From Myxococcaceae bacterium (GTDB lineage: Bacteria > Myxococcota > Myxococcia > Myxococcales > Myxococcaceae), in contig JAFGNZ010000256.1 of the NCBI GenBank assembly GCA_016926755.1, forward strand, positions 1 through 47,949: 47,949 nt of DNA, given 5' to 3'. The notes beneath the pieces are model-generated. The model was not told the origin of the DNA. It saw nothing but the letters and a program-made list of their open reading frames with translations, and made no database searches. Made by a program: the position numbers and the translations under genes. This document shows positions 30,084 through 37,543 of this stretch, piece by piece. The number at the start of each line of letters is the position of its first letter. Position 1 is the stretch's first letter.

Positions 30084-30719
30084 CTACTTCCTCTTGTTGG
30101 CGTCCTTCCCGTCGATCCACAGCCCCAGCTCCTGGCCGGTGCGCCCCTCCGTGAGGAGGACGGCCTCCACGCGGGCGGACACGCCGAAGATCTTCCCGCC
30201 CTTCGGCTTGGGCAGGCTCCAGATGTCCAGCGGCGTGAAGACGACCTGGACGCGCACGCCCTTCGAGGAGAACAGCCGCGCGAACATGCCGCCATTCCAC
30301 CCCTGCGGCGTGGTGCCGGACACGCTCAGCAGGGGGAGCAGGGGGTTGCCCGTCGCATCCGTCTTCTTCGGCGTGCCATGCGTCAGCGCGTAGCTGCCGC
30401 CAGCGAAGAAGGGCAGGATGTGGATGACGTAGTCGCCCGTGCTCGGCTGGTACGGGCCCGGTGACACCATGGTCGCCACGTCCTCGGTGATGATCATGTA
30501 CATCTTCTTGCCGCGGTAGGCCTTCCGGAACGCGTCCGCCTTGGTGCGGCAGTCCGCGCTGGCGAACATCTCCCCGCACTCGCCGATGTAGCGGTTGAGG
30601 AAGGCGCTCAGGCCCCCCAGCGGCTCGGCCGCATCACGCAGCCGGGCGAAGCGTTGATCCACGTCCGCGAGGGCGACCGCAGGCAGCAGCAGGGCAAGGG
30701 CAACGAGGCATCTGTTCAC
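30084..30719 (-). CDS. Secreted protein of unknown function
   Basis: The 211-residue protein from GTG 30719 starts with a signal peptide (NRCLVALALLLPAVALA, probable cut before DVDQ). Two cysteines (IGECGEMFASADC) could form a disulphide. The middle has MYMIITEDVATMVSPGPYQP and LPFFAGGSYALTHGTPK; the end, GQELGLWIDGKDANKRK, is basic. No catalytic motif is recognised. Other in-frame GTG codons lie upstream, but this one directly precedes the signal peptide and follows GGGAG at about 11 bases. It is divergent from the PilZ gene. Confidence 0.65.
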   Translation of the reverse strand: MNRCLVALALLLPAVALADVDQRFARLRDAAEPLGGLSAFLNRYIGECGEMFASADCRTKADAFRKAYRGKKMYMIITEDVATMVSPGPYQPSTGDYVIHILPFFAGGSYALTHGTPKKTDATGNPLLPLLSVSGTTPQGWNGGMFARLFSSKGVRVQVVFTPLDIWSLPKPKGGKIFGVSARVEAVLLTEGRTGQELGLWIDGKDANKRK

Positions 30720-30826
30720 GGTGACGGGTGCTCCCAGGGAAGGGTGGACAGCGGATCGTGCCACTCCCGATCCGTTCCGCCATCCCGGCGAGAAGTACGT
30801 GTAGGTAGCGAGGGGTAGATATTTTG

Positions 30827-30849
30827 ACTACATGAGACCACCATGTAGT
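30827..30849. promoter_or_regulatory. Inverted repeat upstream of the PilZ gene
   Basis: ACTACATG (30827-30834) and CATGTAGT (30842-30849) are perfect 8-bp arms around AGACCAC. The dyad lies in the only AT-rich part of this divergent region, 34 bases before the PilZ start. It may be an operator or a hairpin in the leader. Confidence 0.5.
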
Positions 30850-30882
30850 TTGTGGGCCTCAACTCCTGGGAGGCACCACCGA

Positions 30883-31230
30883 GTGAACGAGCGTCGTGCA
30901 CATCTGCGGTTCGACAAAGTCTTCACCGTGTACCTGAGCACGAGGGAAGGGATGACACGGGGCATCGGGCGAAACATCAGCGCGCGAGGGCTCTTCGTGG
31001 AGACGCGAGAGCCGGTGCCGCTGGGCGAGAAGCTCAAGTGCACGTTCGCCGGAGAGGACGGCACGGAGATGACGTGCCTGTGCGAGGTCCGCTACCAGGT
31101 GGCGCTGGCGTACGGGCGGCAGGACGGGCGCGAGGGCAACAGCCGGGGCGTGGGGCTGCGGATCGTCGCGTACGAGACGCAGGACGACGCGCCGCTGCTG
31201 CTGGTGGATCGCGAGCGGGTGATGCACTGA
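30883..31230 (+). CDS. PilZ-domain protein (probable c-di-GMP receptor)
   Basis: The 115-residue protein is a single PilZ domain. The arginine motif RRAHLRF at its N-terminus (Arg5, Arg9) and the NISARGLF motif (Asn-x-Ser-x-x-Gly) are the two c-di-GMP contact elements, and both are intact, so it probably binds c-di-GMP. Start GTG 30883 follows GGGAGG by nine bases; a longer in-frame start at 30832 would add residues through the inverted repeat and lacks such a site. It is a stand-alone gene, convergent with the glutamate dehydrogenase gene. Confidence 0.88.
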   Translation: MNERRAHLRFDKVFTVYLSTREGMTRGIGRNISARGLFVETREPVPLGEKLKCTFAGEDGTEMTCLCEVRYQVALAYGRQDGREGNSRGVGLRIVAYETQDDAPLLLVDRERVMH

Positions 31231-31238
31231 GAAGCAGC

Positions 31239-31273
31239 AGGGCCCGGCCCCCGCGCTGGGGAGACCGGGCCCT
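31239..31273. terminator. Bidirectional hairpin between PilZ and glutamate dehydrogenase genes
   Basis: AGGGCCCGG (31239-31247) pairs with CCGGGCCCT (31265-31273), and inner CCCC/GGGG can extend the structure. It lies between two convergent stops; TCTTGCTC follows on the plus strand, a weak pyrimidine tract. Confidence 0.6.
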
Positions 31274-31301
31274 CTTGCTCACGCCCTGAGGCGCGGGCGG
31301 G

Positions 31302-32852
31302 TTACTGCGAGAAGCCCTCGAGCAGGTAGTGGGCCTCGATGCGCTTGAGGGCGAGGATCATCGCCGCGCAGCGCGGATCCACCATCTTGCCGATGGCGTA
31401 GTGGCGGCTGTCGTGCATGTCCGTCTTGCGCGGCTGGTTGCGGGAGATGTCGCGGATGATGCGGTAGTTGCGCTTCATCGCCTTCTCCAGGCGCTGATCC
31501 ACCTCTGACTCGCTCCAGCGCTCCATGCGCTTGTTCTGGATCCACTCGTAGTAGCTCACCGTCACGCCGCCGGCGTTGGCGATGATGTCCGGGATCAGAT
31601 CGATGCCGCGCTTCTGCAGGACGCGATCGGCCTCGGGGGTGGTGGGGCCGTTGGCGCCCTCGGCGATCAGCTTCACCTTGAGCCGCTCGGCCACGTCCGC
31701 GGTGATCTCTCCGCCCAGCGCGGCGGGGATGAGCATGTCCGCCTGGACGTCCCAGAGATCCTTCTTCTCGATCCGCTGGGCGCCGGGGAAGCCGGCCACG
31801 GTGCGCTTGAGGTTCTTCGGATCGCTGACGTGGGCGATGAGGGAGGGCACGTCGATGCCGTCCCCGTTGAAGATGGTGCCGTCGGCGTCGTTCACCGCCA
31901 GCAGGCGGGCGCCCATGCTGGCCAGGATGGCCGCGCCGTGGCTGCCCACGTTGCCGAAGCCCTGGAGGATGAACGTCTTGCCCTTCACCGACTCGCCGCG
32001 GTCGGCGAAGTAGTCCTCGATGCAGTAGGCGACGCCCTGGCCGGTGGCCTTCACGCGGCCCTCGGAGCCGCCGATGCGCACGTCCTTGCCGGTGACGATG
32101 CCGCGCATGTTGTGGCGCTCGCGCTCACCGTCCGAGTACTGGCGGAGCATCAGCGCCATGATGTCCCCGTTGGTGCCCACGTCCGGGGCGGGGATGTCGA
32201 TGTTGGGGCCGATGAGGCTCTTGAGCTTGTACATGAAGCGCAGGGTGATGTTCTCCAGCTCCTCGCGGCCGTACTGGCGCGGATCGATCTGGATGCCGCC
32301 CTTGCCGCCGCCGAATGGAACTTCGGAGATGGCCGTCTTCCAGGTCATCTCCGCGGCCAGGGCCTTGAAGAGATCCAGGGACACCTCGCGGTGGTAGCGG
32401 ATGCCGCCCTTGTAGGGGCCGCGGGCCTGGTTGTGCTGGACGCGGTAGGCCTTGAAGCGCTGGGACTCGCCGGGGACCAGCTGGTACACGCCGCCATCCG
32501 GCAGGCGCAGGTGGCCGCGGCGGATGGAGACGTCCGAGCCCAGCAGGGCGCGGCCGTTGAGGATGATCTTCCCGTCGGCCAGGCGCTCCAGGCCATCGGG
32601 GTTGCGCACCTGGGTGGCGGGCAGATCGGAGAAGGCCTTGGCCTCCTCGGGGGCCAGGGGGACGAGCCGATCCTTGAGCTTGGTGGTGACGTAGAAGATG
32701 TGCTCGTAGTCGGGCTCTTCCAGCTCCAGCCGGACGCGCTTGTCGAGCCCGATGAGATCGGCGGCGCGGTGGAAGATCTCCATCGCCTCCGTGTAGATGG
32801 TCCGCTTGGGAGTGGGCGCGGGAGCGCGCATGAAGTTCTCTTCGCTAGCCAT
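31302..32852 (-). CDS. gdhA: Glutamate dehydrogenase (Glu/Leu/Phe/Val dehydrogenase family)
   Basis: The enzyme interconverts glutamate and 2-oxoglutarate plus ammonia. The 516-residue protein shows the substrate-site sequence ARGPYKGGIRYH, the catalytic-lysine region VPFGGGKGGIQIDP, PAPDVGTNGDIMA and the Rossmann motif LQGFGNVGSHGA. NAGGVTVSYYEWIQN is the family C-terminal signature. It is longer than the usual 420-450 residues because of an N-terminal extension of about 80 residues and a longer C-terminus. AAGGAG lies ten bases before ATG 32852. Coenzyme preference is not certain. The gene is monocistronic. Confidence 0.93.
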   Translation of the reverse strand: MASEENFMRAPAPTPKRTIYTEAMEIFHRAADLIGLDKRVRLELEEPDYEHIFYVTTKLKDRLVPLAPEEAKAFSDLPATQVRNPDGLERLADGKIILNGRALLGSDVSIRRGHLRLPDGGVYQLVPGESQRFKAYRVQHNQARGPYKGGIRYHREVSLDLFKALAAEMTWKTAISEVPFGGGKGGIQIDPRQYGREELENITLRFMYKLKSLIGPNIDIPAPDVGTNGDIMALMLRQYSDGERERHNMRGIVTGKDVRIGGSEGRVKATGQGVAYCIEDYFADRGESVKGKTFILQGFGNVGSHGAAILASMGARLLAVNDADGTIFNGDGIDVPSLIAHVSDPKNLKRTVAGFPGAQRIEKKDLWDVQADMLIPAALGGEITADVAERLKVKLIAEGANGPTTPEADRVLQKRGIDLIPDIIANAGGVTVSYYEWIQNKRMERWSESEVDQRLEKAMKRNYRIIRDISRNQPRKTDMHDSRHYAIGKMVDPRCAAMILALKRIEAHYLLEGFSQ

Positions 32853-33090
32853 GTGGCGACTGCTCCTTGCGTGAGGCGAAGGGGTTCTACGCCGCGGCCC
32901 TTATGCGCACAGGCCCCGTAGGGAATCAACTCGCCGCGGGTGCGCACTATGTCGAAAACCTGTGAAATGTCGGGCACTTACACGACGCGCCGTGTCACGC
33001 GGTGCCTCACGACCGGTCGGTAGGCGAGCGGGCTCGAACAAAAGGCGTTGCCGCACCGGGATGCGCATGGTATTCGCCCGCCCGCGTCGC

Positions 33091-33166
<76 letters not shown>

Positions 33167-33184
33167 AGAAAATCAGGTGGTTGA

Positions 33185-33215
33185 GGGCCGGTTGCGAGAG
33201 CAGCCGGCCCTTTTT
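33185..33215 (+). terminator. Intrinsic terminator after tRNA-Thr
   Basis: An 11-bp stem with one G-T pair (GGGCCGGTTGC with GCAGCCGGCCC) closes on a GAGA loop and is followed by TTTTT. This is a textbook Rho-independent terminator for the tRNA transcript. Confidence 0.9.
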
Positions 33216-33235
33216 ATTAGCCCTGTTGGGGAATC

Positions 33236-33257
33236 TGTTGGGTAACGTTACCCAACA
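33236..33257. promoter_or_regulatory. 22-bp perfect palindrome before the integrase gene
   Basis: TGTTGGGTAAC is followed directly by its exact reverse complement. A partial direct copy, CTGTTGGGGAA, lies 12 bases upstream at 33223-33233. The palindrome is 17 bases before the GTG start and just ahead of the ribosome binding site, so a bound dimer would block int expression. It could be a repressor operator or a recombinase core site. Confidence 0.7.
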
Positions 33258-33274
33258 CCCCGCGGGGAGAAGTC

Positions 33275-34420
33275 GTGAAGTCGAAGCGTCGAGGCGGGTT
33301 CAGGGGCAGTTGGGCCGGGGGTGAGATCTACTGGAAGGACCTAGGGGAGCCTGAGGGCCCCACGGATGCGGCCGAGCTGGGGGCGGGGGATGGTTCTTCG
33401 CAGAGCGCGGGCAGGCGGGGCCGGAAGCCCAAGGGGCCGAGCGGGCCCACCTACTACATCTCGAAGATGGTGAGCGGGCGCCGGTACAAGGTGTCTACCG
33501 GGGCCGACACCCTGAAGGATGCGCTCCACGAACTGGACCGCTTCATGGCAGACCCCGTGGGCTATCGCTCTCCGGCCGAGCGGCGCCCTGAGCGCGTGCT
33601 TCCCATCCTGTTGAACGCGGACACGGCCGCGCAGTTCCTGACGTGGAGCCGGGACGAGAAGAAGAACAGCCCGAAGTGGATCCACGAGCAGAAGGTGTAC
33701 CTGGCCTGGTGGCAGGAGGTGCTCGGCTCGGTGAACCTGCGCGAGCTGAGCGTTGAGCAGCTCTTGGAAGCGCTGAACGGGACGAAGTGCCGCGCGCCGA
33801 AGATCGCGGTCATCAAGTGCCTCTACGGCTTCCTGCGCAAGGACGGCTTTCGGGATGAGGAGGGTGGGGTGCACCGACTGGCCGCCGATGAGGACCCGAC
33901 CTTGCACCACCTGACTGTTCCGCAGGCCAAGGCGGCGCAGACGCAGCGGAGCAAGGTGGTGCCCAAGGAGGACTTTCTGGCTGTCCTGGCGCTCATCGAG
34001 CAGCCGTACCAGGACGCACTCAAGCTGCTCGGTGCGTGCGGTTGGCATACGACGGAGATGGAGCGCTTCATCACGGGCGGCAGCGTCGATGGCGACGTGC
34101 TCACGGTACCTCGCCACAAGTCAGGACACGTGCACCGGACCCGGGTGAGCACAGAGATCCTGGAGGCGGCCAAGCGACTGCGCCAGAACGGCCCCGTAGG
34201 CTTCTGGCGCCTCGTTGGCGCCGTGGAGCGGGCTTGCAAGGCGGCGGGCGTCAGGGTTTTTACGCCCGCCAACCTCCGTCATTCTGTGGCGAGCTGGGCC
34301 GTGGAATCTGGAGCCACCATCGGGCAGGTAGGTGACTACCTGGGACACCGCGACCCGCGCACTACGGCACGCTTCTATACGACGCTTGCTGTACCGAACA
34401 AGGTGCCGACCATCTTCTAG
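33275..34420 (+). CDS. int: Tyrosine recombinase (integrase) with altered catalytic residues
   Basis: The 381-residue protein has a basic N-terminus, an AP2/arm-type DNA-binding part (TYYISKMVSGRRYKVSTG), a core-binding domain and a C-terminal catalytic domain. Seen are Lys282 in PRHKSGH, Arg335-His336 in LRHSVASW, His358 in DYLGHRD and nucleophile Tyr368 in ARFYTT. The box I arginine is His258 (CGWHTTEM where GLRxSEL is usual), and the box II histidine is Ala332 (ANLRH). Start GTG 33275 follows GGGGAG. It reads away from tRNA-Thr, the usual arrangement of a tRNA-integrated element. Activity is uncertain because of the substitutions. Confidence 0.9.
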   Translation: MKSKRRGGFRGSWAGGEIYWKDLGEPEGPTDAAELGAGDGSSQSAGRRGRKPKGPSGPTYYISKMVSGRRYKVSTGADTLKDALHELDRFMADPVGYRSPAERRPERVLPILLNADTAAQFLTWSRDEKKNSPKWIHEQKVYLAWWQEVLGSVNLRELSVEQLLEALNGTKCRAPKIAVIKCLYGFLRKDGFRDEEGGVHRLAADEDPTLHHLTVPQAKAAQTQRSKVVPKEDFLAVLALIEQPYQDALKLLGACGWHTTEMERFITGGSVDGDVLTVPRHKSGHVHRTRVSTEILEAAKRLRQNGPVGFWRLVGAVERACKAAGVRVFTPANLRHSVASWAVESGATIGQVGDYLGHRDPRTTARFYTTLAVPNKVPTIF

Positions 34421-34845
34421 AAGTTTAGCTCCCGGATGCGTTGGCCCTCAGGTGCTCGTGGGCCTCGCCGCACTCGCGCCTTCTTCGTGCGCGGCGGGGG
34501 GCCGGTCGAGGGTGAAGGTAGCGGTCTCTCACTCGTGTGGCGCACATGGGCAAGTCGCTCCACCTCACTGACGGGCACCTTGCGCTTGCCGTTGACCTCC
34601 ACAGTCTGGATCTGCCCTGTCCGGATGAGATCGACCAGGGTGGTGTTCCGATCTACGCCCAAGCGCCGGGCCGCCTCCCGCTGGCTCAGCAACCTCACAT
34701 CAGGGTGAAGACGGCGACGCCTGGGGCGATCATCGCTCTCCTTCGTGAGCAAGCTGGCGATGGTGGTGAGGGCTGCCTTGATCTCCCGGAGCTCTTCGCG
34801 GATGCCCTCGGTGCTCGAGAGCAGGGCGCTGCGAGTTGATGACAC
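34417..34845 (-). CDS. Excisionase-like helix-turn-helix protein
   Basis: The 142-residue protein from GTG 34845 has an N-terminal helix (REELREIKAALTTIASLLTK), then a MerR/excisionase-type domain: LLSQREAARRLGVDRNTTLV, DLIRTGQIQTVEVNGKRKVP and VSEVERL. The C-terminus is basic and proline-rich (PPPRTKKARVRRGPRAP). In integrative elements such proteins bind the attachment site and direct excision or regulate int. The stop overlaps the integrase stop within CTAG, so the two genes are tail to tail. Confidence 0.75.
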   Translation of the reverse strand: MSSTRSALLSSTEGIREELREIKAALTTIASLLTKESDDRPRRRRLHPDVRLLSQREAARRLGVDRNTTLVDLIRTGQIQTVEVNGKRKVPVSEVERLAHVRHTSERPLPSPSTGPPPRTKKARVRRGPRAPEGQRIRELNF

Positions 34846-35209
34846 GACGTCACGTTCGCGCTGGCACGAGCGCGTCCAACGACGAAGTGTCGATCCGTTC
34901 AGCCGCGGCGTTGCGCCGCGAGGACCGACGGTTCTTCAAGGGGCATCCTGCATGTGCAGGAGTGTGGCTCCCCGTTCAGCTGCTACTGCCATGTGCCGAG
35001 GTAGGCTTGATGACCTTCCTCAAGCTGATGAGTGCGCGGGTCCAGGCCGTGCCGCCAGGAGAAGCCGCGGCCCGTTTCTACGGGCCCTCGGGTGGTCTCA
35101 TGCACTGCGCGGCGGCTCCTTGTCAATGTCACGCGCACCGGGATGAAATCAAAAAAGAGCCAGGCCATGGCCGTGGCTCAGGGGAGAGGGCTCATCTCCG
35201 TCCTGCTGA
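34846..35209. other. 364-base stretch without a supported gene
   Basis: The stretch lies upstream of the excisionase-like gene and downstream of the next minus-strand gene. Several frames are open on both strands, but none has a ribosome binding site together with protein-like composition. It contains GC-rich self-complementary runs such as GCCGCGGCGTTGCGCCGCG near 34911-34930, which may be a structured leader or an excisionase-gene promoter. Confidence 0.4.
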
Positions 35210-35710
35210 TCAACCCCCCCGACGTGCAACTCGCTCGATCATGTCCTCGGCCCAACGCTGCTCCCGGGCATGGTGGGCCGCGTGTTGCTCGAAGGTCCAA
35301 ACTTTCAGCCGAATTTCTTGGTCCTCTTCTGGGCTCAGTTCGCTCGTGGCGTTGTACGGTTCAAGGATGGTCTTCGGATCCTCGTTACCCCGCAGGACTC
35401 TTTGCACCTGAGCCAGCCGTGAATGAACCAGCGCCAGTACAGCAGTGATGGCGGTAGGGGCTCGCGCTGTTGCTTCGGCCGTAGGCAGCCCTCCGTCGGC
35501 GAGTGCCTCGGAGATGATCACCGCAGCGTTCACCGCGTGTCCGAGATTCGCGAATTCAGCGGCGAGGCTCACGTGCTGATCAGCCTTCTCGTCCTTGTCT
35601 TCGGGGAGCGTCTCGTCCTTCGGTGAGGCGGGTGGCGGCGTAGAGGGAGCGGGTGATGGGGTGGCGGGGACTTCGGTACGTGACTTCTTCTTGCGTGGCT
35701 TCGTCGCCAT
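35210..35710 (-). CDS. Hypothetical protein of the integrative element
   Basis: The 166-residue protein has a lysine-rich start (MATKPRKKKSRTEVP) and a Pro/Ala/Ser linker to about residue 40. A mostly helical part follows (LAAEFANLGHAVNAAVIISE, AITAVLALVHSRLAQVQRVL, RLKVWTFEQHAAHHAREQRW). AAGGAG lies eight bases before ATG 35710, supporting expression. No family is recognised. The basic N-terminus could bind nucleic acid. Confidence 0.65.
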   Translation of the reverse strand: MATKPRKKKSRTEVPATPSPAPSTPPPASPKDETLPEDKDEKADQHVSLAAEFANLGHAVNAAVIISEALADGGLPTAEATARAPTAITAVLALVHSRLAQVQRVLRGNEDPKTILEPYNATSELSPEEDQEIRLKVWTFEQHAAHHAREQRWAEDMIERVARRGG

Positions 35711-36182
35711 GCGGAGCTCTCCTTCCCAGCGTCTGTGGGGTGATGGGATACGGGCAGGCTGGCGTGAGACCGATGCAGCCCGTGGGGAGCGTCCTCGTGG
35801 GAAAGAGGGGAGCGCCCTCTGGCTTATACCGATGCAGGGGCACGATTTCGGACGTGCTGCCGGGGCGTGAGCTGCATGCCCAGCGCGGGGCGTCGAGCCT
35901 GTTGAACTCCCCCGAGCCCTGGTGTAGGAGGGGGCTGTCAGCAGTACGCCAAGCCGTAGCCAGAACAGCTCATATGCCCAGCAGTTGATGGGCTAGGATC
36001 TGTACCAGGGTTGCGATTGCAACCTCCGTGGTCACCGAATGCTTATCGGTGAGCCGCACGATCTGGCTGCGCACGCCAATGCAAAATCATTAATCAATCC
36101 TGACGCGCACCCTAACGGGTTTGCGTCGTCAGCATAGACGTGCTGTCCATTTCACAATGTGGGCGCCGGAGAGATGATTGTC
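35711..36182. other. 472-base stretch without a supported gene; AT-rich right part
   Basis: I see no convincing coding frame. The segment near 36080-36100 (AAAATCATTAATCAATCC) is distinctly AT-rich and may carry the promoter of the gene starting at 36183. The rest is of mixed composition. Confidence 0.4.
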
Positions 36183-37148
36183 ATGGCTGTTAAAGAGACA
36201 AGCAACGAGGAGGCTGGGAGTAAGGAGGCTGGGAATAAGGAGGCTGGGAATAAGGAGGCTGGGAGTGAGGAGGCTGGGGGTGAGGAGGCTGGGGGTGAGA
36301 GCGATAACCATGAAATGGACGAGCACCGGCCAGTCCGGCTGTACGAACGGGACTCGCGCACTCGCCGGCTCAAGGTCGCCTTCGATCTCATCGACGAGTC
36401 TGTTCCCTATGTCCGCCGCATCCAGGGTGACCTCGTGCCGGAGGACGAGGGGCGCTGGGTTGATCTCGCACCCGACCTGCCCGATTTCCCTGGCCCAGAT
36501 GACAACGCCGTGATGCTGCTCATGGCGCATGCCCGCGATGGCGAGGTTCGTGCTCGGCTGATGGACCTGGGGATCTCCAAGGCGGACTGGACGTCCGCAT
36601 CGCCCGACGAGCGGGGAGCAGTCATCGCGTTCATCCGAGCCAGCCAGCTCAGCGATGCTGCCATCAGAGAAGCGCTCACCGCCGCGGACCAGCGACTGCG
36701 GAGGGCGGCGGTGCAGTTGTTGCGCAACTCGACCAAACTCCTGGAGCGCGAGCTCAACATCTTCAATAACAAGGGGTTCGGCGCCTTCGCCTTCAAGGCG
36801 TCCACCTTGGACCGAGCCAAGCGCCTGCTCGCGGTTATCAAGGAGCTACTCAAGCTCGCGAAGCAGGAGGCGGCCGCGGCGAAAGAGGAACAGAAGGATT
36901 TGTTCCGGAGCGTGTCGTGGCTCAATGAGCAGGCCCGAAGGGTCAACGATCTTGCCCTCAAGCCTGCGCAGGCGCTGAAGAGGGTGCGCTGCACGGCAGG
37001 CGACATCCGGCGTCTTCAGGGCCGCGTCGAGCCTCAGACGGTGGCTCGGGAGCTCATCGCCCGTGCCTTCCCCGATCTGTCCGAGGAAGACCTGATCCGG
37101 GGTGAAGTCAGGAGACGGAGCAGGCCGCGGAAGAAGAGCGACCGGTAA
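36183..37148 (+). CDS. Coiled-coil protein with acidic pentapeptide repeats, function unknown
   Basis: The 321-residue protein starts at ATG 36183, with GGAGAG about ten bases upstream. Residues 9-40 are pentapeptide repeats (EAGSK/EAGNK/EAGGE) encoded by six 15-bp units. The body is helical and charged; AFKASTLDRAKRLLAVIKEL and LAKQEAAAAKEEQKDLFRSV form a likely coiled coil. The C-terminus is strongly basic (RGEVRRRSRPRKKSDR). No enzyme motif is seen. It precedes the XRE and primase genes and may belong to the same transcription unit, about 115 bases apart. Confidence 0.7.
   Translation: MAVKETSNEEAGSKEAGNKEAGNKEAGSEEAGGEEAGGESDNHEMDEHRPVRLYERDSRTRRLKVAFDLIDESVPYVRRIQGDLVPEDEGRWVDLAPDLPDFPGPDDNAVMLLMAHARDGEVRARLMDLGISKADWTSASPDERGAVIAFIRASQLSDAAIREALTAADQRLRRAAVQLLRNSTKLLERELNIFNNKGFGAFAFKASTLDRAKRLLAVIKELLKLAKQEAAAAKEEQKDLFRSVSWLNEQARRVNDLALKPAQALKRVRCTAGDIRRLQGRVEPQTVARELIARAFPDLSEEDLIRGEVRRRSRPRKKSDR
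36210..36299 (+). repeat. Six tandem 15-bp repeats inside a gene
   Basis: The unit is GAGGCTGGG followed by RRTRAG-like variants (AGTAAG, AATAAG, AATAAG, AGTGAG, GGTGAG, GGTGAG). Being a multiple of three, copy-number change keeps the frame and only alters the length of the EAG-x-x tract of the protein. Confidence 0.95.
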
Positions 37149-37263
37149 GCGGCATCATCGCTCCACTCGGTAGACCGAGAGCTCTGGGGAGCAAATGCGT
37201 CTGCTCCCCAGAGCCTGCCTCCGTCGTTCGTCCTACCTTGATGGGCGAACATGGAGGTGTTGC

Positions 37264-37542
37264 ATGAACTCGAATCCCCGCTCTCCACTGAAGGCCGCCT
37301 TGGCCGTCGAACTGGCCCGCGCGGGCATGACCCAGCGCGAACTCGCGCGGCTGCTCGGTGTACCCCCCACGACCCTCTCGACGTGGTTGTCCGGCGCTCA
37401 TCCGGCCCCGCCCGACCTGCCCTCGCGTATCTCCACGGCCATGGGCCTGGAGCGCTCCCTGCTGCCTACCCCCGAGATACGCGAAGGCCCCGATCGGGCC
37501 ACCAGCCACGGAGCGACCAGGGCCTTCGGTGAGGTGAACTGA
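37264..37542 (+). CDS. Small XRE-type DNA-binding protein ahead of the primase gene
   Basis: The 92-residue protein has one helix-turn-helix: LARAGMTQRELARLLGVPPT then TLSTWLSGAHPAPPDLPSRI. GGAGG six bases before ATG 37264 fixes the start; longer frames upstream are unlikely. Its stop is one base before the start region of the primase-like gene, so it is probably the autoregulator of the replication operon. It is not closely similar to the kinase-linked XRE proteins in this window. Confidence 0.85.
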   Translation: MNSNPRSPLKAALAVELARAGMTQRELARLLGVPPTTLSTWLSGAHPAPPDLPSRISTAMGLERSLLPTPEIREGPDRATSHGATRAFGEVN

Positions 37543-37543
37543 G

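Noticed and set aside
34836-35448. Overlapping plus-strand frames between the excisionase-like gene and the next minus-strand gene
   Set aside because: They lack ribosome binding sites, overlap a better minus-strand gene and show Ser/Arg-rich antisense-like composition.
36210-36299. Tandem repeats considered as a CRISPR array
   Set aside because: The units are 15 bp, contiguous, without spacers, and lie in frame within a gene.
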